A stretch of DNA of 64,000 nucleotides from Stereum hirsutum FP-91666 SS1 (Eukaryota > Basidiomycota > Agaricomycetes > Russulales > Stereaceae), in contig NW_006763135.1 of NCBI RefSeq assembly GCF_000264905.1, positions 909,179-973,178 on the forward strand, written 5' to 3'. A program made the translations under genes and the position numbers. Shown piece by piece: positions 45,277 to 55,405 of this stretch. Below the pieces are notes generated by a model. It was given only the letters and a program-made list of their open reading frames with translations. It was not told the origin of the DNA and searched no databases. Each line of letters begins with the position of its first letter. The stretch's first letter is position 1.

Positions 45277-45771
45277 AACACTGAGTCGTGGTTTGTGATG
45301 GGTGATGTCTTGTTGTAGCTATGGGATTAAGCGACGGTTAATGATCTGTGCGAGGTAGAATTCCCACCGCTTGCAGCTGAGGCCTGAGGAAAGAAGGAGA
45401 GCTCTATAAGATTTCCGTTTTCTCGAGATTACCTTGCTTGTCAAGTAGGTCCTCGCCTGTCCTCGCAAGGAACGTGGATCAAGGTAAGGTCAAAACAAAG
45501 CCAAATACGGTGGCGTAGTCCCACTTGTAGCCGATGTTATGCTGGGTGCCACTCCAGGTTCGCTTTACCGGTGCGTCTTGAAAGTGGACCACTGACAGTA
45601 CTTGTGAGTACGGAAGAGACATCATATATACAAGCAAAGACGGCTAGGCCAGGTAAGCGAACGAAAGCACCTCGAAGTATGGTTACAGTAAGTACACGAT
45701 AGTAGAAAACATCCAATCCATAAACTTCCGAGTCAGTATGGTGACAATGCCTTCCAAAAGAGTATGTGTCC
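45277..45771. promoter_or_regulatory. Intergenic, TPR-CHAT promoter
   Basis: Lies between two minus-strand genes. Upstream sequence of the TPR-CHAT ATG has no clear TATA box. No supported ORF. Confidence 0.35.
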
Positions 45772-48367
45772 CTACAACGCCTCATCATCTGGATCCATGT
45801 GGAAGCTGGGCAGAACGTGGACCATCTGCTCCATATACACAAATATTTTCCTCTTTTCCGCCACCTTTCCTTTCCCTTTCCCTTTCCCCCTCCCCTTCCC
45901 CTTTCCCTTGTCATCCGCATCGTTCTTGACTCTGTCGCTCTCATCACTGTCTATCCTCTTAATCTCAATCCAAGTCGCACCCAAACCCATCCCCTTAAGC
46001 AGCACGTCCTTCACACTCCTCTCCACGAGCAACACTACCTCGTCCATCCACGGATCGAACTCGTCCTTGTCGTTGACGCGTGTGAGTATGGTGTTGCCAC
46101 TCTCGCCGACGACCTTCCCTTGGCTGGTTTCGAGAATCTCCGGTACAATCACATCCGTTTTCTTCGGCACCTTGTCTCCCCTCTTGAACCACGGCTCCAA
46201 CACAACCCTCGCGAACCGCCTCTCCAACTCATCCTCCACCGCCGCCGCCGCACTTCCACTCAACAAAGTCTCGGAGGGAGTGGAGACATCGACAGGATCG
46301 AAGAAATCAACGATACGCCTGGTCGAATTCTCGACGATCCCGGTTTCATGCGTGTGAGGTAAGTTGGTCGGGCCAAGAAGCGGGAAAAGTACGACGGGTG
46401 CGATGGTCCACGTATCGTCCTCAGTCCCGTCTGCACCGTTCATGTCCACATCGCCATCGCCACCCCAACCAGTTCCTGCTCCCTCACCCGCGCCCCATCC
46501 CGAGCCAGAACCGGCACCAGAGCCCCAACCTGTCCCAGCGTTTCCTGAACCCCATCCAGGTGAATCTGATTCCGGGGTTGGTGCGAGTTCTGGGTTGTCG
46601 AGAAGAGCGGCAGTGTCGATAACGGGCGCGCCTTCCGCGATGGCCTCCAACAAAATGGGGCCGGAATTGTCGTCGGAAGCAAGCTTCCTCCTCTTTGCTT
46701 CCCTTTCTTCTTCGTCTTCAACCTCCTGGATCGTCGCCCCCTTCTGCACTGCTTCCTCGCTATTCTTATCAATACCTGCCCCGTCACCGAAGCCACCCCA
46801 GTCTATGCTCGCCTTTCTCGTTCCCCAAAGTGTGATGCAACCTTCGCTGAATGCATCTTGCATACCAATTGTGCGTGAGATCTTGAAGGTCCTTTGGAGC
46901 TCGAGCTTTGCTTGTTTGGCGATCCGGAGAGCTTCGACGAGGGGCTCGTTGAAGTCTGGTTCCGGGAAGGTGGAAGAGCGGATGAGGTACGCGAGGAAGA
47001 AAGATACGAGAATGGGGAGGGAGTGGCAGCGGCCTTCGGACCTGTATAGATTACAATACAACGCATGACAAAACCATCAATAAAACGTTGCGATACTAGA
47101 GACATAATGAAAAGTCCAGTGAGGAAGATTGAACAGCCTTTACAACGCACCAAAGTAGGCCCCGGTCCCTGAAGTAGCTCGAGAAGAAGATTTTGATATT
47201 CTTCTCCGGGTCGTAAAAGAAAGCCAGTATCTTCGCGTCCTTCTCCTCCTTCCTTAACTCCAACTTCTGCTGAAACGTCAGCCCCTTCAACTTCTCCGCG
47301 TCCTTCACCACCTTTGATTTCTTCCGCCCAGTCCCTTTGTTTACGACAGGCGATTCGTCAACGATATCTGCGGGTATGGAAACGTTAGTTACATCGAGGT
47401 CTTCGTCGTCCCCTTCGGAGTCGGAACCTTCAGAGTCGGGGGTTTGAGCGGCCACAACTTGAGACGTCTTCTTTTTTCCGGGGCCGGGGGCATGCTGGTG
47501 CAGGCCGGCATAGAGTAGGAACTGTGCGAGGGACGATGAGAATAATGGGTCAGTCTGAATGATCACATTTTATCGCAGTCACAGCGAAATGACTTCAAGA
47601 GTCGAAGCGATGAAAGATATTTTCGTTCTAGCGAATGTTGAGACGCAGTGGCGTAGAATGACCCCGAGCCCCTATTCTGGGCCACACTCACACGCCACAG
47701 CTTTGATCGCGTAAAAAACCGCAAAATGCAGAGACCTTCAAACGGGAAGATGAAGTAGACCTGCAATAGAAGCCCTTGAATCTCACCTGGTTCCATAGGT
47801 TCATGAGAGGTCCGACGCTCGCTTTTCCAGGTCCGGGCCAGGGTCTTCCAGAGCGGAAATCATCGGCAGCTTCGCGCATGCGATCAACGGGATGTACGTT
47901 CCTGCACACATTCAATGGGGGATCGTCAGGCCAGAGATAAAGTGAACTCACGGGTCATAGGCATTTCGCCTAGACGACTCCGTGGCGTCCCACTGTTCCT
48001 CCCAAGGAAACTTTTTTCTGCCACTGGTATACTCCTCGGGATCCGGAGGCATATTCGGTTCAGCAGCAGCCGTTGCGAGGACGCCATTTACCTTCTTCTT
48101 CCTCGGCATCTCATCAGTATCGTGGACCTTGAGCAAGGCGACAGTAGGTACGCCATGGGCATCGCGCTCGACGTAATCGTCAGCGTCGAGGGCTTCCTCG
48201 GAAAGGGGCACGACAATGCCAACAGGAGGTTTGCTTGCAAGAAATTCGTCAAAGGAAGGAAGTGATTCGCCGTGGAGAAGAGATGGAAAGGGTGGAAAGT
48301 TGAGGCGGTGGTATGGTCTCCCTGTTGTGGGATCGATCCTAGGGTCTGTAGTTGTGGTAGCCATCAT
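45772..48367 (-). CDS. Arb1-family Argonaute chaperone subunit with GW/WG-rich stretch
   Basis: Four exons (47952-48367, 47787-47901, 47151-47521, 45772-47041) give 723 residues. Family marks of Arb1, a subunit of the fission-yeast ARC complex that holds Argonaute with siRNA duplex, are the conserved PEKNIKIFFSSYFRDRGLLWS segment and the following LPILVSFFLAYLIRS helix, then SEGCITLWG. Residues about 464-496 contain four Trp-Gly motifs in a Gly/Ser linker (PGWGS, TGWGS, SGWGA, TGWGG), with a further DWGG at residue 382, like the Argonaute hook of GW proteins. A KGKGRGKGKGKGK tract near the C-terminus is basic. The 265-base intron after exon two is longer than usual and its exact end is the weakest point. 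Nuclear RNAi/heterochromatin role inferred. Confidence 0.78.
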
Positions 48368-49016
48368 GAGATATATGATACCAGACACGCTCAGTGAAGA
48401 AAAGTTGTAAGCCTATCAGATTGAAAGAATTCGGAGGACAGTTATGGTCATGGAGAGAAGAAAGGTGTGTCTGGGGTGGGGAAAATGCGTTCGATGAGGG
48501 TTGGGGTACTTATAAGGAGGGCGCCACAACATTGTCCACGAGAGGAGTTGACCGCGTCGCCACGTGCATTACGTACGCGACGCGTCTTCAACTCCTGCTA
48601 CCACCACCGCTCAAAGTTTTTTTTATTACTCTTTGACTGTCTCTCCAACGCACGCGGTTTCAGAGCGTTCCAGCTATAAATATTGGGCACAACACGGATA
48701 TGACATCTGAATATTCTGGAGAGTAATCATGCCTCGCCACGGATATCAGTCACCAGGAACGTCGCGGAATCGCTAATTCTTCATTGCCACCGTTCAAGGG
48801 AGGAAATGTTCGTTCCCAAGACTTTCCTGGCATGCTTTGGGCGTCTGATTCTGTCCGTATCGATGAGCAGGTGACCGGCGCAATCCTTTCCTGTGCATGT
48901 GTTGCACAGCTTATATATGTGGCGAGGTGCACGGGTCCTCGGGGCTCACTAGGTGGCAGACTCTGATAGTCGCTATTCGATCCATGTACTTGTTCTAAGT
49001 CTGACTCTTGGCCTAC
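48368..49016. promoter_or_regulatory. Divergent intergenic, Arb1-like (-) / helical-domain copy (+)
   Basis: Promoters of both neighbours. A TTTTTTTTATTAC run near 48618 and a TATAAATATTGGG string at 48675 are the only AT-rich elements; the latter could be a TATA element but has no gene close enough. Confidence 0.35.
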
Positions 49017-49825
49017 ATGTCTCTCGCCGGCCTCACTTCTCTGTCATTGGGTGACATTGCCACCGTAATCGGAATAGCCATTCAAGTTCACAAAGCTCTG
49101 AGGGAGAGCGCCGGTTCTGCCACAGAACACCAAGCCCTTCTCGCTGACCTTGACTCACTCTCACAACTCCTGCAGACCGTACAGGCTACACGTGTTCTCT
49201 CTTATCGTGAACTCGACGAAGCAACTACTTCGCTAGGACGTGCCATTCGACATAATCTGAGTGACTCGAACGTCCTACTAGGCGAGGTCTATGCGAAGAT
49301 TACAGGATACCAGACGATTTCGAAGAGAGATGCAGGGAGCATGAAGGATCCGTGGACGGAAATGGAATGGACTGTGCTCGATAAAGAGGTTACGAAACAG
49401 ATCAGAAGACGTTTGGATCGGTATACGCAGTCTCACAACGCTGTTTTCAGTGTTACAGTCGTACGTTCTTTCTCCTACCTCCAAGCATTGAAAGGTTCCT
49501 CATGGTTGACATGTTGCTGCCCCCTCAGACAATCCGTGCACCGTCTCGAAGACATATCTCGAGAAAACCGTGTTAGCTTAACCCAACTAGTTCGGTGCAC
49601 GGAGGGCTATTTGGCCCTCGCTCATCATCTCCTGTGGATGAAACTTTGCAACACTCTGTGCATCCGACCCCACCACCGTCGGACGCCACAGATGACGTAG
49701 TATCTGACTCCTGGCAACTCAAGGTCCAGGAACTGTACCCGCCTTTTCGCAACCCTTTGACGCCACAGGGAGACGACATATGGAGGGAACGATTTGGTTT
49801 GCCCACATTTTTCTCTACTTGAAAG
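49017..49825 (+). pseudogene. Decayed or truncated helical-domain paralogue of the UBL-PHD gene
   Basis: The first 148 codons (49017-49460) match the N-terminal helical domain of the gene at 57813-59859: LGDIATVIGIAIQVHKAL, LLADLDSLSQLLQTVQ and KDPWTEMEW align with their counterparts. A conserved-position intron (49461-49528, 68 bases, GTACGT...CCTCAG) follows, but splicing it puts the homologous LEDISRENRVSL segment out of frame and gives an early stop near 49576; exon one differs from the intact copy by a non-multiple of three. Only intron retention keeps the frame, to a stop at 49700. The ubiquitin-like, zinc-ribbon and PHD parts are absent; a Pro/Ser frame ends at 49822. I favour a decaying copy, though an unusual C-terminus is possible. 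Confidence 0.5.
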
Positions 49826-50252
49826 CGGTACGTCGGATGCCAGCGTGGACAATGGGCGAAAAAACCGTTGGTTGAGTCAACTCCAACAAACTTGCAAGCG
49901 CTTTCTGTCTTTGTGAATGACTTTGTAATAAGTACTGGTTTAACTTTCGTTTCTACGTTCCAGTTTTCTTCATGTCGACCTTATTTTGCACCAAACATGC
50001 ATCTGATTGACTTATGACAGTGGCCTTGGCATTCTGATATCACAATCTGTCGCAACGACGTTCGTTCCTATTTCCCCAAGTGTGTACTATGCTAATGCGA
50101 AGATGATGTGTTAGGCGTGTAAAGCGGCATATGTGTCAGAGCTCTCGAGAAAATACAGATTGCGTAACAACGCTGTAAAGCAGTGAAAATTAATGAGACT
50201 ATTCCCTGTGCCATGTCTGCTTGTGATGCATGAATTATAAACTGCGTCCGGG
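49826..50252. other. Convergent intergenic region
   Basis: 3' flanks only. Nothing coding or structured is seen. Confidence 0.35.
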
Positions 50253-51488
50253 TCAGAGCTCGATCCTCCCCTCTAATGCATCAATCCTCGCCCTCACCCC
50301 CTCAAGGTACGCCCAACTCCCCAACACGCTCTCGCAACATCTGACGCACCCACTCCTCTTAGCACAACCGAAAAGGAACTTCATGTCAAAGATCCCACTC
50401 TCTGCGCTGACCGGCCTCTTCCTCAGCTCGACAATGGCTTTCGACCGCCACTCTTCCCACCAGCGTGGCGTGGCATGCGAGAGGGAGCCAAAGCCCCGGG
50501 CGGAGCATTGCATGCAAATGGGAGGGACGAGTGGGGCGGCGGTTGGGTCGAAGCGGGAGGCGGATGGTTGAGCAGAAAAAGACGTTGAAATGGTAGAGGA
50601 GATAAAGGAAGGGAAGTGGCCTGGGTTGTTGGAGGAATGGGCGATGGGGGCAGACGAGAGCGGGTAGGTTTCAGGCCAGCGTAGGATTTCGCACGCCGCA
50701 TTCACCCGTCTGCGATGCAGCCTCTGCAACTCCCAGAACGCGAACGCAGTGACCCATTTCAACTCTTCTGGGATCCCATCCTTAAACTCTAGCTCTTTGA
50801 CCTCATCACCCTCAGCACCATCTGGCCAAAGCCCCAACTCCATCCCGACGCCCAACGCTCCCGTCCTCAGAACCCACTCGCTCGCTATTCTCGCTTCCTC
50901 GTCAAACTCGAACCGTGTAGCAATAGCGAATATCCTTAACGGTTCCGTTGCGAGGAAATTCGGGTGGACAAGCATGGCGCGGAGAGCCTTGAGAGGACGT
51001 GCGAGGAGCCATTTCTGTGAGGCGGAGAGGAGTGGGACAAGGGCTGATAATGAAGGAATAGTATACGTCGAACGCGGGTCGAAGCTTGCGGCCGAGGTGA
51101 AGGCTGATTCGTCGTCATCGATACCCAATGCACCAATACCCTCATCCACAGACGATGTAGTGCCCGCGTTGTCGGGGACCTCCCCGATGGCGTGTGGCGC
51201 CAGCCTTGGCTCCCCTTCGTCCGGATACACAAATCTCAACACAGTGATTAGGACCCATGCACTCTCATACACCGGCACAGGCTCATGATAGTTTTCGTAG
51301 AGGGTGAACATATCGTTGAAGAAAGGAGAGGCGCGAGAGAGGACATATTTGTGCGCCAGGACATCGATAGGCGAAGCATTGCTAGTGCGGCTGTTGGAAT
51401 GATGGTCGTTCGTCCGGAGCCGGATATCGGCGGAAGGACCGAATATGGAGAGGTCTGTCGTAGGAGATGGGGAGGGTGAATGTCTCAT
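50253..51488 (-). CDS. BTB/POZ domain protein
   Basis: Single exon, 411 residues. The first 120 residues carry the BTB fold: SADIRLRTND, a DVLAHKYVLSRASPFFNDMF segment (the conserved H-K-hydrophobic core), then VLRFVYPDE. BTB domains dimerise and often recruit cullin-3. A helical middle (AFAFWELQRLHRRRVNAA) and a C-terminal Cys-rich part (PPICMQCSARGFG, GCVRCCESV) follow; the latter might bind zinc. Similar BTB proteins form large families in mushroom genomes with unknown substrates. The N-terminal 12 residues are Ser/Pro-rich. ATG 51488 is the first in the frame. Confidence 0.85.
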   Translation of the reverse strand: MRHSPSPSPTTDLSIFGPSADIRLRTNDHHSNSRTSNASPIDVLAHKYVLSRASPFFNDMFTLYENYHEPVPVYESAWVLITVLRFVYPDEGEPRLAPHAIGEVPDNAGTTSSVDEGIGALGIDDDESAFTSAASFDPRSTYTIPSLSALVPLLSASQKWLLARPLKALRAMLVHPNFLATEPLRIFAIATRFEFDEEARIASEWVLRTGALGVGMELGLWPDGAEGDEVKELEFKDGIPEELKWVTAFAFWELQRLHRRRVNAACEILRWPETYPLSSAPIAHSSNNPGHFPSFISSTISTSFSAQPSASRFDPTAAPLVPPICMQCSARGFGSLSHATPRWWEEWRSKAIVELRKRPVSAESGIFDMKFLFGCAKRSGCVRCCESVLGSWAYLEGVRARIDALEGRIEL

Positions 51489-51951
51489 GACTGTTTCAGA
51501 GTCAAAATGTGCGCTGGTGCGGAGAGCAGGATGGACAAGTGGCCTCGAAGACGGGGCAGCAAACGGGGAACGACTGGCGAACAGGACATCTGTTATATAC
51601 GCGGATGCTAGCTCCTAGCGCACAGGATGCAGAAAAGGTAAGACCTGCGAGGAAGTACTGACAGCCCGGCATCGACGTCGGCTTGTCTGGAGCTCGCAGC
51701 ATCAGCGCCAGAGGATGATCAAGATGACCTCGCAGGTGAAACTGATACATCCGACGTTGAGAGAGCGACCGGTTGTAGGATAGGTAGACATCGTCCCAAA
51801 GAGAGGGTGATAGCAACGAGAAAGATTCTGTATATATTGTGCAAACAATGACAGCGTCAAAGTGAAGACGAGTGCCACATGAGCGAAGGTACACATACTG
51901 ATCATCACGAGCGGGTCAAGTGCCACTCAACATCGGCGCCAACTTGACGGG
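51489..51951. other. Intergenic with possible F-box-like remnant
   Basis: Promoter side of the BTB gene. A minus-strand frame at 51502-51894 reads LSPSLWDDVYLSYNR and HLDHPLALMLRAPDK, reminiscent of the region after an F-box, but it lacks the F-box itself and an intact gene structure. Confidence 0.35.
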
Positions 51952-53594
51952 CTAGCGCCGATGATCCCGCTCCCTACGGTCGTCTGTCCTCCGTCTCCCA
52001 TCGCGCTCTCGCTCTCGACTCCTACTTCTCCTATGTTCACGGTCGCGTCCATCCTTGGCTCTGTCTTTATCCCTGTCTCGCCTCGGTGACCTCGACCTAT
52101 CTCTCCGCCGTCTGTCTCTGTCCGGACTCCGACTCCTACTTCGTCTCCTCTTCGAGCCCCGCTCGCTCGGAGCATCAAATACCATACTATAATCATCACC
52201 TCGGCCGCCGCCAGACTCTCTGTATCGACTTGTTTGTTCGAGGTCGTCACGGCCTGCAAAACCTCCGCGTCCGCCACCTCCTCGACCACCTCCGCCACGG
52301 CCGCCTCTTCCGCCACCGCGCGAGCCCATTGAGGGGTTATTGGACCACGAAGTGTTCATTCGAGCCACTGATTGTGAGCTGCAGGGGAAAATTGTGTTGT
52401 TAGTGCTGAACCAATGTTTGAAGAGGAAATAAAAGCGTACAAGTCAACCCATATCCGTCGATCGTCCACAAGGACGTTTTGCATCTTGAAATAGGCCTAT
52501 AACGAATAACAAACGTTAGTTATACTGCAGTAGAAATTGGAGGGAGAAGTCCAACGAAATTCACCTGCTCCGCATCCTCCCTCTTATCAAACTCAATGAA
52601 CGCATACTGCAATGAATCTCCTGTCTTCTTGTCCCTGATGACCTGACAACTCATGATTACCCCGAACCTCGAGAAAATTAACTCTAAATCTTCGTCCCGT
52701 GTGACTGGATTCAGTTTACACACGAACAGGACGTTTTCTGGGGGTCGAACGTTCGCGAATGGCAGGTCACCGACCATCTCGAGAGTGAGAGCAGAGGCTT
52801 GCGCGGCTTTGAGGCGGCGTTGTTCTTCGGCTTCTTCTTCGGGAAGCTCGAAAAGAGGGTCTTCATCTTCAGCGATACGGGTGGAGTTGTCGACGGGTTT
52901 GGTGGGTGGCGAGTCGGGCACACCGAGCCCTGGAGGATCGGGAAATGGATCATCTGTGGCAAGACGTATGGTTCAGTCAAACTGTAGTCCAAAAATACTC
53001 GAACAACATACCAAGAACAACGACATGCCTGATCCTGACGTCTTTGAATGGTCTCCCCTCCTGATCCACAAACACATCGTTCAACTTATCCAGCGTGTCC
53101 AGACCTTCCACCACGTGTCCAAAAACAGCATGTTTCCCATCCAGGTACTCTATGTTATCCGCCAGCGTTATGAAGAACTGACTTCCGCATCCTCCACGGG
53201 GTTGTCCTTCAAGGGAAGGAGCTATGGCCATAGAAACTGTCCCCTTCTCCGTATGTTTGAGGCGCGGAACAAGTTCGGGCTCAAAGTAACGCGGAGCAGA
53301 GTGAGATGACGAGGATTTGTTCTGCTCCGAGATGAGTGACCAGATAGATTCGCCTCCTGTACCGGTTGCGGTAGGGTCGCCTGCTTGGGCCAGAAAGTCT
53401 TTGGAAACTGTGGCGAGGTATAGTAAGATTCGTGGTTTAGGTTCAGAGAAGGCTGACGCACCATTGAAGAAGGCATTCAAGTTGTAATAATATACTTTAC
53501 AAAGCTTGAGAAAATTCTCGCAAGTCTTTGGACATGCCTCGACTTCGAGGTCGATGACTATATCCCCAACTGAGGTCTCAAGCAGAAGCGACAT
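51952..53594 (-). CDS. CYP6: PPIL4-type nuclear cyclophilin with RRM and RS tail
   Basis: Peptidyl-prolyl isomerase of the spliceosome, homologous to human PPIL4 and fungal Cyp6. Five exons (53462-53594, 53012-53407, 52565-52953, 52441-52496, 51952-52378) give 466 residues. The cyclophilin domain opens [19 protein letters not shown] and includes [25 protein letters not shown] and [10 protein letters not shown]; the RRM has RNP2 [10 protein letters not shown] and RNP1-type LQYAFIEFD; the C-terminus is RGG-like then a long Arg/Ser/Asp tail. The catalytic Arg of canonical cyclophilins is not clearly conserved, as in PPIL4. It is divergent to SNRNP40. Confidence 0.95.
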
Positions 53595-53870
53595 GGTCCC
53601 TGCCTGCAGACGCGTCAAAGCGTCAGATATAAGACTGCAGTCGTCACCAGAAGAATCTTGAGAGACACGACGAGAGTAAATGACCAGCGCGAGGAGCACT
53701 AGCTCAAGAGAACAGAGAACGAACAGACGAACGAGCAAGACGAGCGCGACGGCATCGACGCCTCCAAATGTGGTCACGTGGACCCTTTGACGCGCTTGCG
53801 GCTCGCGCGTTCTTCTTGCCTTCGTACTTTCCAGTTCATCCTCAGCTTTTCTCCTTTCTTTCCTATCACC
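53595..53870. promoter_or_regulatory. Divergent promoter shared by two spliceosome genes
   Basis: 276 bases between the PPIL4-like and SNRNP40-like start codons. It must drive both. Contains two CACGTGGAC-type strings (TCACGTGG at 53773), a CACGTG E-box-like palindrome, which bHLH factors may bind. Confidence 0.5.
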
Positions 53871-55238
53871 ATGTCAAAACGACCAGGATCACCGCCAGGA
53901 GGGGCCCTAATTAAGAGGGCTCGCTCTTCTGCAGAGCCAGAGGAGCAGCAGATGATCATTTCACAATCGAATGACGAGCGAAACCAGGCTCTCATTCGTA
54001 CGGTCAAACGGACGAGTAGCCTTGAGGCTCCAATTATTTCTCTCTCGGGCTCACATTCAGTACGCTTCTTTAATATAACTAAGTGATAAGTTTACTGACA
54101 GCTTCATGTAGGCCGAAATATTGAGCTGTAGATTCGATCCTTCCGGTCAAAATATCGCAGCTTGTTCTGCCGACCGGGGCATTTGTACGTCCTATTTTCT
54201 CTTATCACCTTCCCCAATTCGTCTCAAGTATCATGTATTATATACAGCTCTTTGGCGCACATACCCACCAAACACAAACTACGGTCTTCTCAACACAATC
54301 CACAAAGCTCCCACCCTCGACCTACAATGGTCCCTCTTCTCGCCCCTCCTCTATTCCGTCTCCGCAGACCACACTCTCGCATACACAGACCTCGCCACGG
54401 GCACTCGCGTCCGTCGTCTTCGTGCCCATCGTGAAGTCATCAACTCGCTTGACCGAACACTTGCTGGTGGCGCTGGCGTTGAACTCGTCGCCACCGGGAG
54501 TGACGACGGAACGGTGAGGGTCTGGGAGGGAGGCGACGAGGGTGGAAAAGAGCCAGTCGCCATCTTCGAAGTCGGATGTCCAGTGACGGGGGTGTGCTGG
54601 AGTGCGGACGGCGCGAACATCTACGCTTCTGCGCTGGATAACGACATCCACGTCCTCGACCTGCGCAAGCAAGAGCAAGTCTCGGTTCTGACGGGCCACA
54701 CCGACACGCCTACCTCCGTGTCGCTTTCACCATCCGGAACACATCTGCTTTCGCCGTCTTTCTCGAGTCAAACGATTATCCATGACGTGAGGCCGTTCTC
54801 GACAGCCCCAAATAGGATACATAGGGTTTTGAGTGGCGCACCGGCAGGCTTTGAGAACACGTTGTTGAAGGGGGCTTGGAGTAAGGAGGACGGAGGAAGG
54901 AGAGTCGCGGTGGGTGGTGCGGATAGGACGGTGACGATTTGGGATGTGGAGAGTAGCAAAGTGCAGTACAAGGTATGTCCGGCTCATATTCATTTTATAC
55001 TCATGATTCTCTGAGCTGAGGTTGCTGGCTTGTTAAGCTTCCCGGACACAAGGGAACAGTCACCGCGGTTGACTTCCATCCAAAAGAGCCCATCAGTTCG
55101 TTACCATCTCGTTTCATCCATCTCAGCCTTGTGGCGCGTGTGGCGTATCAGGTTATTGACTTTATTTCTTTTCTAGTTCTCACTGCGAGTAAAGACGGGA
55201 CGATGCTGCTCGGCGAAATCGAACCCAGTGTTATCTGA
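53871..55238 (+). CDS. SNRNP40: U5 snRNP 40 kDa WD40 protein (SNRNP40)
   Basis: WD40 propeller of the U5 snRNP (Spf38/Cwf17 in fission yeast), a spliceosome scaffold. Five exons (53871-54059, 54112-54184, 54248-54972, 55038-55095, 55177-55238) give 368 residues, close to the human length. The N-terminus has the PGGALIKRARS box diagnostic for this protein, followed by propeller blades with VRVWE, VLDLR, TIWDVES and SKDGTM endings. The THLLS and GRRVAVGGADR strands fit blades five and six. The C-terminus ends LGEIEPSVI. All splice phases agree. Confidence 0.95.
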
Positions 55239-55405
55239 TCACTTGTACCATTCTTCTTCACCTGTGACTTCGACTATGCTTATTCTGGACTGGCTCAAAG
55301 TTCTTGTCTACTTGTTCTCAATTTGTCGTATGCCCTGCTACTGGAACCATTAGCTCGGATTCAGAAATGTGATTGGCATACAGAGCGTCAAGATCATATC
55401 ATCCT

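Noticed and set aside
51502..51894. F-box-like fragment upstream of the BTB gene
   Set aside because: Only a weak resemblance to post-F-box sequence with no F-box and no complete structure.
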